Shown piece after piece: positions 24,960 through 37,151 of a DNA stretch of 64,000 nucleotides. The stretch covers positions 55,416,953-55,480,952 of the forward strand of contig CM040434.1 in assembly GCA_022702705.1 (NCBI GenBank), read 5' to 3'. Numbering within the stretch: position 1 is the stretch's first letter; every line of letters begins with the position of its first letter. A program made the translations under genes and the position numbers. The notes under the pieces were generated by a model that made no database searches, had not been told where the DNA came from, and saw only the letters and a program-made list of their open reading frames with translations. Source of the stretch: Papilionanthe hookeriana x Papilionanthe teres. Lineage: Eukaryota; Streptophyta; Magnoliopsida; Asparagales; Orchidaceae.

Positions 24960-25320
24960 GAGTCTTGGTTTTAAAATTATGTACTCGTCCGACGATCTCG
25001 TTGAATGATTAACTGCGAATCCCCGTGGATGTTGATGTCCGTTATCCCCATTTGAATAGTTAATTCCGATCCCGTTATGAGGGCTTCGTATTCTACTTCG
25101 TTGTTTGTACACGACTGCGTCAAGTGGTAGGAGTATCTTAACATCCCCCGCTCCGGTGTTATAAAGATTAATCCGATCCCCGCCTTACCGAGTACTATCA
25201 CTTGCGATTCTTCGTCTTTGTGTGCTCGAAGATGCTCCGTCGAAATATAATTCCCAACGTCGATCATCGTGGTCTTCTAGGCTCATTATTTGTTCATCCG
25301 GCAAATCGTAATTGAGAGGA
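24960..25320 (-). pseudogene. Element B second RNase H (archaeal type), broken
   Basis: WELYFDGASS (the first catalytic D at 25241-25239), then CTNNEVEYEALI and GITDINIHGDSQLII, is the signature of the archaeal-type RNase H found as a second RNase H in Tat-lineage elements. It would help to remove RNA from RNA-DNA hybrids during reverse transcription. One frame change lies between the first D and the NNEVEYEAL block. The stretch 24652-24942 (LERFECDNLQNSRKENALADVLARLA) continues this domain and links it to integrase. Confidence 0.8.
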
Positions 25321-25399
25321 GATTCCGCCGCAAAGGGGTGTCTTGTGAGGAAATCTGCTAAGACTTGTCCCTTTACGGCACGAAGAGGCACGAAAGTTA

Positions 25400-25878
25400 T
25401 ATCGAATTGCAATAATATCATCGACCATCCGGCAAGTCCGCCGAAAGCGTTGGACGAGTTATCAAGTATTGCAATGGATTAAATTTCGAGATCAGGTTGA
25501 CCTTATGAGAGAGAATGTAGTGCCTGAGCTTTTGAGCGGCGAAGATCAGGGCCAAACAATGCTTTTCAATTGCGAGATACCTTATTTCCGTCGGAAGTAA
25601 ACGACGGCTTAGGTAGTAAAGAGCATTTTCTTTACCCTCATCATCGACTCGGCTAACGAGGCTCCGAGAGAGTCGTCTAAAGCCGCGGTATAAAGTATCG
25701 CTGGCCTACCCGAGACCGAGGTCGCTAAGACAGGAGGTGTCATTAAATATTGTTTAATGTCCTCGAAGGCCTTCCGGCATTTCTCTTCCCAAATAAATTT
25801 GGCGTCCTTTTTAACTAATGTCGAGAAAGGCCGACACCTACTCGACAAGTTTGAAATAAAGCGTCGAAGATATGCCAA
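25400..25878 (-). pseudogene. pol: Element B gypsy RNase H (broken)
   Basis: The segment from 25878 reads FSTLVKKDAKFIWEEKCRKAFEDIKQYL, then PPVLATSVSGRPAILYTAALDDSLGA. After a frame change come RYLAIEKHCLALIFAAQKLRHY and FDITFVPLRAVKGQVLADFL. These are the normal blocks between RT and the second RNase H in Tat elements. It degrades the RNA strand of the cDNA hybrid. Confidence 0.82.
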
Positions 25879-25879
25879 C

Positions 25880-26600
25880 TTCCTTGAAAGATCGTAGTTG
25901 TTTTAAGGTTTTGGGAGGCGGCATTTCTAAGATAGCTTTAATCTTTTCCGGGTCGATTTCAATTCCACGATGTCGGACAACGAATCCTAAGAATTTCCGG
26001 AGGTGACGCCGAAGGCGCATTTTAAGGGATTCATCTTAAGGTTAAATTGCCTTAATCGTTCGAAAACAATTCTCAAATCATACGAGTGGTTTTCCTTTAC
26101 TTTGCTTTTGATGACCACATCGTCCACGTAGCATTCGACTTGATTGTGGATGAGATCATCAAAAATTCTTGTCATCGCTCTACGGTATGTTGCTCCCGCA
26201 TTCTTCGATCCAAATGGCATCACTCGTGTAGCAATATACTCCGATCGGCGTTCTGAATGATGTAAGCTTTTCATCTTCTGGAGCCATTTTTATCTGGTTG
26301 TATCCTGAAGATCCATCCATGAATGAGAATATCTCATGTGTCTAAGCGATGTCGATCATTAGTTCTGGGATCGGTAGAGGGAATTCATCCTTTGGACATG
26401 CCTTGTTTAAATCTCTGAAGTCCACATAAATTCTGATCTGACCATTCTTCTTCCTGACTGGCACCACATTGGCTAACCAAGTCGGGTATTGTTCTTCGCG
26501 GATAAATTTAGCGTCTATTAGCTTTTTAACTTCGGTTATGACTTGTTGTTCGATTTCTAGACACATTCTTCCGGGACCTTGTCCGACGGGACGAAGTAGG
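25880..26600 (-). pseudogene. pol: Element B reverse transcriptase (broken)
   Basis: From 26566: YPTWLANVVPVRKKNGQIRI, then YVDFRDLNKACPKDEFPLP, the fingers and palm start typical of Tat elements. An in-frame stop stands near 26343, after which the same frame gives HEIFSFMDGSSGYNQIKMAP with the motif A aspartate. The next frame has VMPFGSKNAGATYRRAMTRIF and the catalytic pair in CYVDDVVIKSK (26124-26119). KMNPLKCAFGV and a FLGFVVRHRGIEIDPEKI block (26000-25940) finish the domain. At least three lesions separate the pieces, so it cannot be active as written. Confidence 0.88.
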
Positions 26601-26650
26601 ATCCACTCCTAGCTTATGGACCTGCTACCTCTGGAGCTAATCCCGGAATC

Positions 26651-27100
26651 TCATCGTAGTTCCAAGCAAAACGAGTCTTTAAATTTCATTAATAACTTGA
26701 TTATTTCTTCGGAGTCTTCTTTATTGAGTAAGGAGCTAACAAAGGTAGGTCTAGGCTCTTCGCTAGCACCTAAGTTAACTTCCGTTAGCTCATCTATTGT
26801 AGATTTAATCTCTTCTTCGAATTCTGGTGGAGCGTCTCCAATTTGTAAATCTTCGAGTTCGTCTGTAGTTTCCATGCGGTTTTCATTAGATTCGCAAGTG
26901 ACAACCAAGCAAAATTCAGTATCGTCAACTGATCCTACTGTGCCAAATCCGAGTCCATGCTTTGAATTGGGTGGACGACCGGAATTATTCCATAATTTTT
27001 CAAAATGTTGTGATTGGCTTTTTGTCCATTGTCGAGGTAAGAAACCACGCTGGATTAAATTTTGAACACAGGGAGAGTACCACTCAAAAGGTAATTCCAT
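26651..27100 (-). CDS. pol: Element B Pol spacer between protease and reverse transcriptase
   Basis: This is an open stretch of 149 residues, starting MELPFEWYSPCVQNLIQRGF and rich in acidic residues in its second half (EEEIKSTIDELTE). It lies between protease and RT in a region where Tat-lineage polyproteins have a linker that ends near LLMKFKDSF just before the RT domain. No enzymatic motif is seen. Confidence 0.6.
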   Translation of the reverse strand: MELPFEWYSPCVQNLIQRGFLPRQWTKSQSQHFEKLWNNSGRPPNSKHGLGFGTVGSVDDTEFCLVVTCESNENRMETTDELEDLQIGDAPPEFEEEIKSTIDELTEVNLGASEEPRPTFVSSLLNKEDSEEIIKLLMKFKDSFCLELR

Positions 27101-27689
27101 TAATTCTATGAAGTGACATCTTCAAATTGTACATTATTTTCGGCTTTGGAAGAAGGAGCACCACGGTAGAATTTGATTGGTTTCGCACCGCCGCTACATA
27201 CCTCTTTGACCACCATACCCTCGATCTTATTAGAATGGATCGGGGTCAGGGTCATAGTATGTACATAGTGGTTAATCTTCTCGTACATCGATTTGTATTC
27301 TTCATTCTTTTCATCTTCGAGCGGGATCTCGAATTGCGGCTTCTTCCGACTTATTGTCGCTACTTCTTGTTTGATCTCTTTTCTTCTTCGGAACTATCTT
27401 CCCAATCAACATTGATGGCTGGTTTCCTCTGTCCAATTGTCCTAACGTCTCTGCCACGACCTCGTCCCCGGCCTCGACCTCGGATGCGAGTTGTAGAGAA
27501 ACCTTCACCATCTCGCCGTAAGGGAGTGGTGAGTGACTGTTGGACTAGAACTTCGGGTTCTTCGTCATCCCGAATTCCCTTTGCTTCATTCGTTATGGTA
27601 TCTCTCGGAGAAGATTGTTTTCTTCGGAGGTGCATAATAAGTCGCATCTTCATGGATTCCAATTTCATGTACGGAGAATGGTTGTAAGT

Positions 27690-28135
27690 CACCTTTGATG
27701 CACTCGTTCCCCTCCATCGTAGTATTTGATGCACTCGATGTAGAGATGATGGTACCATCCGGTTTTCATGTATCCATGGTCGGCCCAAGTAGAGCGTTGA
27801 ACGACTTTTCGAATCAATTATGTGAAATTTCACGGTTGTCTTTGCTAAGTCACCGGTCTTCATTAGCAGTGTTATTGATCCGAGGGCTCTTTCTCCTTTC
27901 TGGTTGAATCCTCTTAATAACATTTTGTTTGCTTCACTAGCGTTCGAAGATTCATTATGTTGATTGATGCTCCTGGATCCACCAATACTCTGGAGAGTGT
28001 AAACTTTCCAATTGTAACTGAAATGTATAACTGTCGGTTATGGTCCGTCGTCCCAAGTAGTAGATCATTGTCCGTGAAGGTGACACCTCGCTGTTCCTTT
28101 AACGAACAAACCTCATCTAAGGAATCTCCGGCCAT
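27690..28135 (-). pseudogene. pol: Element B aspartic protease (broken)
   Basis: The active-site loop is VLVDPGASINIMNLRTL with D at 27979-27977, preceded by NRQLYISVTIGKFTLSR. The next piece (27923 onward, another frame) has GFNQKGERALGSITL, FHIIDSKSRSTLYLGRPWIH and VPSSLHRVHQIL, the C-terminal half usual for Tat-type retropepsins. It would process Gag-Pol. The frame change falls near 27920. Confidence 0.82.
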
Positions 28136-28270
28136 TCGAGCTAAGCAAATTTCCGGATCAAGTAAGGCCTTGATCAGAGCTTCTCCATCTCCTTTGATAA
28201 GATGAGAGCGTCGTAGATGCTCAGTTTGGCCGGTAGTTTCCTAAAATGGGCTAGCACGTTGTAGTCCACT

Positions 28271-29047
28271 TTATTTCCATGTGTCTCGACTTCTTCTCGA
28301 ATGGGTATTTCTTCTGCCGGGGTTGGTTCTTCCTAAACAACCACTCTGCTTTCCTTTGTCCTTTGGACCCATTCTCGGAGGCAGAACTCTTCCACTTCTT
28401 AAGTTGACTTCTGTGATTTCTTCTGAATCTAGTATTGAGTTTGCTAGTGTCTCCTCTTGAACCGGAATGACAGGTTCTTCTGGATTAGCTTTGGAGTCTG
28501 AAGGCTCTAACTCTATTGTGACTGGAGTTCCTCGAAACTCGCAAATAGATTCGCTGCTTGTTGAACTCTCGTAGCCTCCTTGGTGGATGTCTTCTTTGTC
28601 ATTGTGACTGTCGAGATTGTGTATGATTTGAGAATTGTCATTTGTATCGGAATCGATTTCCGGATTGTCGCTAGTTACGTAATCGTTAGAAACAGTCAAA
28701 ACGTAGCCAACGCCATAACCCTTATCATTATAAGATCCCACCGGAGTGAGTAGATAATCATACAGAGTCAGAGGTTCGAGAGATTTCTCCCCCGAATCGG
28801 AAACAACTATCCTAGGATAAGCGGCCCCTAGTCTAGCCTTAAGAGCCTCGGTCTTCTCTTCTTCGTCGATTTTCTTCTTCTCTTCAATCGTCTCCTGTTG
28901 AGGTGGTTCTTCTATCGCAAGTGATAGTGCCGACTTGACGGTGTTTCGAACTCCGAATTGAGGCTCGCACCGAAGCGGTTTGGATGTGATCCAAAATCTT
29001 CTTCGAAGACTTTGTCCAAGCGGTAGTCCATCCATCATTAGTCGCAT
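28271..29047 (-). CDS. Element B Gag-protease linker, acidic and low complexity
   Basis: An open 258-residue stretch joins the Gag zinc-knuckle region to the protease. It is rich in E, D and S (EEKKKIDEEEKTE, DSDTNDNSQ, SSTSSES) and ends in a basic segment. No catalytic motif is visible. It lies in the usual Tat-type linker position, and sequence farther on (about 28270-28136) reads like the pre-protease block VDYNVLAHFRKLPAKLSIYDAL. Confidence 0.6.
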   Translation of the reverse strand: MRLMMDGLPLGQSLRRRFWITSKPLRCEPQFGVRNTVKSALSLAIEEPPQQETIEEKKKIDEEEKTEALKARLGAAYPRIVVSDSGEKSLEPLTLYDYLLTPVGSYNDKGYGVGYVLTVSNDYVTSDNPEIDSDTNDNSQIIHNLDSHNDKEDIHQGGYESSTSSESICEFRGTPVTIELEPSDSKANPEEPVIPVQEETLANSILDSEEITEVNLRSGRVLPPRMGPKDKGKQSGCLGRTNPGRRNTHSRRSRDTWK

Positions 29048-30334
29048 AGGGATCTATTGGAACAATGAGATCCGTCGAGATAACATTGATGGAACCTCCT
29101 TTCTGGGGTTCCTTCATGTACTCCTTCGGGATCGTTATATTCCCTTTCCGAAGATTGTCGTTGAGCCAACTTTTGAAGGTAATACAATCTTCAATTTTAT
29201 GCCCAAGCATCCGGTGGTAAGGGCAAAAGTTGGGATCACCTTTCTTGTCGACTTCTTCTGGTCTTTTAAGTTCTGGTAGTTGGAAATCTGGAGTCTTCAT
29301 CAGACTGCGGAACATTTTCGGCACTACCTCATTCTTGAACGGATACTCCCTACTCAGAAGCTCCCTTAACGTACGTTGCGGACGAGGCGGTTGTTCATAC
29401 TGTTGGGATGACTGACAGCTGGGTCGGGGCTGTCGGTAATTCCGTCGAGGTTGTTGCGGCCGTTCGACGATATTTGTATCGGTTGCTTGCCTTTATCGAC
29501 TGCTGCAACGATTCCGGACTTCTTTTCAAAAGTTTTTACGAGCTTCTGTTTGTCTGTTTTGTTGGTGAAACTTAATTACTTCGCCTCCTCTTGCAAGCTT
29601 CCAGCCTTGCTTAACAACTTCTCGAAAGTCTTAATAGTAAATCCTCGAGGAGAAGTGCTTATCGGGTCATGAATGCTCTTAAGTAAAATGCCGATCGCAT
29701 GTTGTTCTTGTAGCCGTGGCTCACACTTCATACTTAGATTCCTCCATCGAAGTATGCAATCCACCAAAGTTTCGTTCGGCTCGCTTCTCTACCACTAAAT
29801 CACCTATAGTGATGTGGTGCCGAGCTCGAGCAAATCGCTTGATGAAGAGGTTCTCTAATTCTGAAAATGTCTTCACTGAACAGTTCGGTAATTCCGCATA
29901 CCAATCAAAGGCGATCCCTGACAGGCTGCTGACAAATTGTCGGAAGAGTAAAGCATCACTTCCGCTGGCATTGCAACAACTGGCACGAAATGTGCAACAT
30001 GCTGTCGGGGGTTTCCGGTTCCATCAAAGGTCTTGAATAGAGGTGGTACGAAGCCTTTCGGGTATTGGATAACGTCGAATTCTTCGGGGTAAGGCCTACC
30101 CGTCCGAATGGATGTCCCACTCTTTGACTGTGCCAAGGCTTCTCGCACCTGTTGTTCCACCATGCTCTTGATATCCTTTTCCGGAATCATGTTTTGTGTT
30201 GTGTCCTTTTTTAATTGATCATCCCCATTGACAGATGTAATCTCATTTCCTCCGTCTACAATGTGAATAACTTCTGGGGGTGTTTCTCTTTGGGGTTGAA
30301 CCCGACTCCGGAGAGTGGCTAGGGCTACGGCCAT
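28884..30334 (-). pseudogene. gag: Element B Gag core and zinc-knuckle-like region (broken)
   Basis: From 30334 the frame gives MAVALATLRSRVQPQ, then RPYPEEFDVIQYPKGFVPP, FKTFDGTGNPRQHVAHF, the Gag core motifs of plant Tat elements. A second piece (29767-29576) has CEPRLQEQHAIGILLKSI and FTIKTFEKLLSKA. A third (29324-28884) holds CPYHRMLGHKIEDC, the C/H-rich motif in the nucleocapsid position. Gag packages the element RNA into particles. Frame changes occur near 29990, 29870-29770 and 29570-29330. Confidence 0.85.
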
Positions 30335-30454
30335 CTCTTACATCCTTTTGCCATTTGGGCGATCGTATCATCTTTCTCCCGAAGCCGCATCCTCATTACT
30401 TCCGGCTCCTCTCTTCTGCGCGGTTGCGAGAGCACCTTGTGAAGTCGACGAAGC

Positions 30455-31718
30455 TCATGTTTCAACCATGTTAATTTCTGCATATTCATCATCCATGAAC
30501 TCTGACAAGTCAACTTCATCTCCGAATTTCTCTTCTCTTTCTCTTGCTAATCGCCGAATATCGGTTCTTAGCTTTTCCATAGCATCTTCTAGTGGTCTTT
30601 TCTGTACATCTTTGCAGTCGTCATGGGATAACTGTCGGGTTTCCTTCTCATGAGTCCTCTTTATTGCGGTAGCACTTTCTTCCGACTCAAGTCTACTGAC
30701 GAGACTTTCCTTCTCAGGTTGTTGTTTTAACCTTAATTGTCCAGTAGTGGGACGCCATACCATCCTTCTAGCAGCAGAAGGTCTAGGACCAGATGGTCTG
30801 TCAGCCAAATGTTGGAAGGTGATGTCCTCCCTAATTTGTAGTCCTTAAATAACGACAGGTGGACTAACTTTCATTCTCTTATTCGGCTTTTCCGTAGCGA
30901 TAACAGGTTCTACTCGCGGCCAAAGACGGGACTTGGCTGGCACCCGCCATATCCTTCTTAAAATCTCTGACACAGGGCATTTTTCTTTCTTTGCAAACTT
31001 TTCTATCAAGGTTTGCAGTCGAGCAAACGGCGTAATTCTAGCCCTTTTCTTGCGGCTATCGTTGTAATATGCGGGTTGAGGCAATGCAGAAGCAATCTTG
31101 CGGACATTTTCTTCATCCTCTGCGGCGGAGAGGGGATGGAACCTACTTCCTCCCAAGAGTGGTATGTATTCAGGCAGCGGTGTATATTCGGGCAGTTCTG
31201 GGATTTCCTCTAGGAAAGCAACTTCAGCAGCTCTGGCTTCTCTAGCAATCCTTCTACTTCTGTTCCTTCTCTGAGTCCGTGTCAGTGATGGAATTCTCGA
31301 GCTGGACCCGATCTCGAAAACGGAAGGTCTCACAGGAAGATCTGTACCCTCCACAGTAACAGGTTCATCACAGTTCTGAATTTCCTTCCCCTTTAGTCTG
31401 GGAGCGGGGGTAAGTGTAGAGACAACTAGACCTGTGGGGGTAGCAACAACGAGTACTTCGCGAACAACGAGTACTCCTCTCGATGGAATCTTTTGCAGAG
31501 GAGGAATTCATGAGTTGACTCGAGGTTAAACTCGATCAACGGTTTCTCGCTTCCGGTACTTTGCTTGTGAGTGAAAAGAGAGTGACGTCGGGGATTTTGA
31601 TGTCGGTGTCCGCGAATCCTTGTCCGAATCGAATGATTCCATTATCGAGCGATTCGTCCTTGAACACGACCGAGTCCGATCCATTGACGAAGGAGAAGAT
31701 CAGTTTTGGGGCTTCCAT
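30455..31718 (-). pseudogene. Element B ORF1 / Gag N-terminal region (broken)
   Basis: The likely ATG is at 31718 (MEAPKLIFSFVNG), though the same frame is open from an ATG at 31808. A frame change near 31520 leads to an open frame through EGTDLPVRPSVFEIGSSS, a proline/glutamate stretch (PELPEYTPLPEYIPLL) and a lysine/arginine-rich end (SRKKRARITPF). Another segment (30808-30455) reads as a charged helix (EDAMEKLRTDIRRLAREREEKFG), probably coiled coil. Ogre elements carry a separate ORF1 before gag; whether this is ORF1 or a long Gag N-terminus cannot be decided because of the frameshifts. Confidence 0.6.
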
Positions 31719-32237
31719 TTCTGTAGGGCAGATTCCAAGTGTTAGTCCCCGAATTGTGCTTCTTCTTGTAGTAAAACTTATGACGAAAAAGAAAGAGTCC
31801 GAACACATTTTCGTTTACCTTAGTGTATTTGTGGTATTAAAGGAAAATTGTTTTTCAAAAAGATTTGTTCATTAAGATAGAGAGTTATTAAAAGAAGGAG
31901 AGTTGTAGGAAGGATAAAAGGAATTGATTAGGAACTAGAAAAGGAAGAGAGAGTTTTGTAGAAACTTCTCGACCCTCAAAATCGCTCCTAAACTAATACC
32001 TATTGGGGGTCCACCCCACCTCCAAAATGAGGTAAAAGGATCTCGGAACCTCTCTCGTTTAGGGGTGTCTAAACAGATGGCTCCTAAATCCGAGAGAATG
32101 TTGGCTATACTCGCTCAAGGTAGAAATGAACATAGTATTCCAACGGAAAGAAGGGTAGTTTGATCCACTAGGGACATGGGTACACTACCGATTTTTGAAA
32201 GTAGAACTATCTGATTAAAAATGGAGAGAGAAATTTT
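31719..32237 (-). other. Element B 5' untranslated leader
   Basis: About 520 bp between the PBS and the first likely ATG. On the coding strand CTGCCCTACAG directly precedes AAATGG of the first ORF, another acceptor-like string. No other gene is seen here. Confidence 0.5.
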
Positions 32238-32255
32238 TCCCCAGCGGAGTCGCCA
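32238..32255 (-). other. Element B primer-binding site (tRNA-Arg)
   Basis: On the coding strand TGGCGACTCCGCTGGGGA is a full 18-nt complement of the 3' end of plant tRNA-Arg(ACG). It is five bases after the 5' LTR end. tRNA-Arg priming is known for Ogre elements. Confidence 0.88.
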
Positions 32256-34339
32256 GAAATTGTATGGCTTATTTTAGGGTTGGTGTGTGTTGTATTTAAA
32301 AAAGGGGGTCGCCTACAGAATTTGTCGGCGAATTTTTAATTTAATTTAAATATATATATAATTTAGAAAGTAGTATTTGATTTTGAAAATAATTTTAAAT
32401 TTGAAAATTTTAAGATATAAAATCAGACTGATCTCACATCCCGAATAGTTTACATAAACGAGCACCGCACCACAAACCGTGTATCTATCCCGAAGAATAG
32501 ACGCACTGCTTGATAATGGGGCTCGATTAGATAAACTAGAAAGGTTTGTGACATCCGTTTGGTCTGCGAACCAATTTTATAAGCCGACAAATTCCCCTGT
32601 TTAATATGAAAGCATTAAACAGGGTTTATATTACCTGGGTTCTTAAAATTCCCTATAAGGGCAAGCCCCTATAGTTAATTACATCTTAAGTGACGGGAAT
32701 CACTTAAGAAAACTCTCGATAATAATCGGTAGTTCGCTCTCTAGAATTTCAAAGTTTAAGTTTTCGAGGATTGAATTTTGGAATTTCAATAGGGAATGGA
32801 TCAAATTTGGAACATTTTGTTTTGGGAATTCAAAGGAAGAAAAATAGGAGAAATTACAGATTCGAAGCGAACTTCGGTAATTTCCCAACTATCCTATTGT
32901 TTGGCTTGGATTTAGGAAGGCCCTAATATTTATCTGATATTTCAATCTTGTCAATTTTAATTAATTTGGACTTATATTTGTATGATAAAATCATACAAAT
33001 AGTCTCGAAGATATGAGGGTTTATGTCGTACTAAACGACTACCTCGGAGTCCTAAGACCGGTTAGGGCTTAATTTACATGACATGATCATGCAAATGCCT
33101 AACGAAGAGTTGAGGATTTATATTGCACTAGGCAAACTACCTCGAAGTCCTATAGTTTGGTTATTTAATTCTAAGAAAATTTTGCTGAAGTTGATCCGAG
33201 TTTTGCTGATGACGATGGTCGTGCTGCCCACCATGCCCCGAGCTCCTTGTTGTTGCAGAGGTTTAGATATAGAAGTCATAAATCGTGAGATGAGAAAAGT
33301 GTTTTGGTTTAGAGAAAGTCTTAATTTCCAAGTGTTTTTTATGTTTTAATTAAAACAAATCTTAAAGTTGATTATAACAACACCGGTTAAGATCCCACGG
33401 TTCCATCCTTCCGCATCGTTATTTTTATCGGATTCACTTAGTCCGGATGAATTTGCTAAACTCAACTAAATGAGTTCCACACTTTCATTTAGACCATGGG
33501 AAATCCCGTTAGCAACACGTGGGTTACATCATCCGAGGTATTCCCGATCATCCAACACGACGTTTTAATTTAGTTGTAATTGCAGTTTTGTGTTCTGTTT
33601 GTGATTAAATTTTGAGTTGTTTTATATTTTGAAATGTTATGGCGGTGAATTTTATCTTGCAATGACTTTTAATTTAGTTTTGGTTTCAGTTTTAGGGACT
33701 ATCCTAAAGGTGTGGGTTTTCATGCAACAGTTGTTTATCATGCAAGAAAAGTAAGTGCGATGCGATTAAATAAATTGCAGCAAAATAAAAGCGTACCTGG
33801 AGGGTCTTCCCGTCATCTAAAGCTGCACTTAAACACAATTTAGAATATTTAAGCAAGTTCCTAGGTAAAGCTAAGGGAAGGGTTATGATTTTCTACCAAA
33901 TTCCTAATCCTATAGCTAGTCATTTCCTATGACGTCTAGGTCCTTGTGTTTTGGTTTAAGGACGATTTTCTTCATCAAAGAACAATTAAGTTTAATTGTT
34001 CTTATAAATATCCTATCATATTGAGGAAGTGCTTAAGAAGAATCTTAAACATCTTTTCAATATTGCTAGAATTGTTTTAAGTCCAAATGAATTTAATTAT
34101 ACAAATGAATTAATCGTCCAGAATTCAAGTTTTGTTGTTATCTTACTCGATGAACTAGGACATTTGAATATCCTATGAGGGAAGTAACATTTCATTTAAC
34201 GTTCTGTTTAAGAGTTATGACAACAAAAACTTTCGAGGGCAAATTGATGTTCAAATGGCTTATGATTTAATTTCAGTTAACGGGTTTAAATTTGGAATAG
34301 TGTTCAAGTTGCTTTATATTTATTTTTGAATTTATCTAT

Positions 34340-34745
34340 GTCTTAGGTGATGTTAATTTTAATTCAATTTAATTTAACTTTAATTTAATTTAATTTGGTT
34401 TAGTTTTAATTTTAATTTAATTTAATTTGATTTTAATTTTAACTTGATTCTATTATTTAATTTAATTTAATTCAATTTAATTTGATTTGATATGTTTTAA
34501 TTTAATTTAATTTAATTTGATTTAATTTAATTTAATTTGATTTAATTTAATTTGATTTAATTTAATTTAATTTAATTTAATTTAATTTAAATTTTAATTT
34601 AATTTGATTTAATTTAATTTAATTTAATTTAATTTAATTTAATTTAATTTAATTTAATTTTAATTTTATTTAATTTAATTTTATTTTTAATTTTAATTTA
34701 ATATTTTATTTTTAATTTTAATTTAATATTTTATTTTTAATTTTA
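34340..34745. repeat. (TTTAA)n tract in B 5' LTR
   Basis: TTTAA-rich low-complexity sequence equivalent to 13555-13915. Confidence 0.9.
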
Positions 34746-37151
34746 AAGATGATTTAATTTTAATTGTTAAAGTATTAATTTAATTGAAATTTTAAAAGGA
34801 TTTAATTTAAATAATTTAACTTTAATTTAATTTAATGATTAAGTCTTTTAGCATTTTAAATCTTAAATTTGGATTATCATTTTAATTAGGAATTAAATAT
34901 TATTGAGTTGATTAATTTAGGGATTCTTAAATTAAAGAACAAATCTCTTCCTAATAATATCCCTATTTTAATAATTCCAATTTTATTATTCTTCCAAATT
35001 TAATCAATTATTTAATTAAGGTTTATTTTAATTATTTTTAAATTGTTTAGTAGGTTTCTACCCTTTAATTATTTAAATTTCAGTCATCCAAATCAGATTA
35101 GGATCAAATATTTTACTCTTTAATTTTATTAAGCCTAAAGTTTTAATTAAAGGTTAAAATTTTAATTACCATTTTGCCCTTCAAGCTTAATAATTTCATA
35201 ACTCACTAAATTGAGCTTAAATGAACTTGAAATTTTTATGTGACTTCACTCATATGTCAATAAAGACATGAGAGGAGAAAATGTGATTTTTCTGTATTTA
35301 ATTTATTTATGTAATTATTTTTGGTGGAAAATAGGGATTTCCAAGGAAAATTTAATAATATGACCAAGGGAAAGTTTCTATCCTTAAGAAAATTATGGGA
35401 CATTATTAATGACCATAGGACCACTTGGACCAATTTTGGTGATTTTTTGAATTATATTCTTTTTATTATAATTATTTTGAGTTTTGGAGTATTAATTAAT
35501 TTAAAAAAATAATAAAGGTTGAAAAATGAATTTTATATTTTTCAAAAATCTCTCTGATATCAAGGAAATCAGAGAATCAATTTTTACAATTTTCTGATTT
35601 TTCTTTGATTTATTAGAATTATTTTAGTGGAAATGCTAAAAAAATACATTTTTTTAATTTTAAAATTACCTTAGGGCTTTAAAATTTAATATCTCATCAT
35701 ATAGACCTAAGAAAAGTGTGGGGTTTGTTCCTAAGTGATTATAATTCTAAATGTGACATTTTGGTGAATTTTATTATTTTTGGCTTTTTATTATTTTTTA
35801 ATTATTAAAATATTAAAATAATACAAAAAATCAACTTTTTTTAGAAAATTGAAATTTTAATTTTCTTAAATTCCCCTAATATCAGAGAGGCTCCAAAACC
35901 AATTTGGTGAATTTTTGAAAAGTATTTTGAAAGTTATGAATTTTTAAAGTTTAAATTAAGCTAAATGGCTTAATCAACCCATTTAGTAGAGGCTAACCAA
36001 GTCCAATTGACTTCAAATTTTTATGGTGGGTTCCTCTGATCCTAAAGGTCAGTGGAGAATTAATTTCAAGTCAATTTGATGTATGATTAGCTCTAATTAA
36101 TTAAGGACCTATTTTGAGTGTTTAAGCCAATTAGGGTTATTCCAAGTGGATTAATTCAAAACCTATTTTTTCTAGGTTCCTCTGGTCATAATAAACATCA
36201 CCAAATTTTCCTAGAATTTATTCCACAACATGCTAATTATTGGAATTAAAATACTCAAAACAACAACATGAATTTGAAAAATCAATAACTCTTCATAGGG
36301 ATGACCTCTGACTTTGGAAAATTCAGGGAATGTTCCCAAATTTAGAGGCTTCCAAAGCCCTATGGTCTCATGTCATGGTGAATTTCCTATATGCATGGAG
36401 AATTAAAACAATGCAGAGAGTAAATAAATTATTAAAAATAAAATACTTGATGAAATTAAATGATTTCTTTTCCACATTATTCTCCTCTGTTCACTGAGCA
36501 AGAGTGTATTTTTATTTTATTTTTCTGATTTTCCTACACAAAGTTATGCATTTTTGAAGTTTAGGGAATTAAATAAATAAGAAAATCCATATTTTTCTAT
36601 TTATCCGAATCGGCGCCGCGTCAACCTTAGCATCCCCGAACAGCCACGCGGCGCTTTCTGATTCGACGCCGCCATCCGACTCAGCGCTCCAGGGGCCCGC
36701 TGTATCGTTCCGTCTCCTCATCCGGCGCGATCCTGGCCGTCCGTCCGCTCGTGTATTAAATGAACGGCATCTCTTCATCTTCCCCAAGCCTCCTAGCCCA
36801 AGAACCGTCCACACTAAATCCCTAATATCTCACTCAATACTTAAAGGATTTTCGTGTTCTTGTGCTCTATGGATTCGTCTTGAAGAGACGAATACATCTA
36901 TATGGTGATCATGCATTGAAATTAAGGCATTTGAAATGGAGAATCTCCGTAAGCTCGGGATAAAGAGTTAGCTCATACCTTTGCTCGGAGAAGTGTGGCT
37001 TCGATCCGAGGGTTGTGTCACCTTCGATTGGGTCCCGAGCAAGCTCCGGATGAAGTCTCCCGGTCCAGTGAATTGTCTAGGTATGATTTCGACCAAGCCC
37101 GATCACAAAGCTTGGAGTCCGGAACGGATGGGTGGCTCCGGAGAGGGGGCT

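Noticed and set aside
27127..27687. 186-codon plus-strand ORF
   Set aside because: It lies opposite the protease and linker of element B and has no recognisable domain.
32238..32255. A tRNA-Arg gene
   Set aside because: Only the 18-nt PBS complement is present; no cloverleaf can be formed around it.
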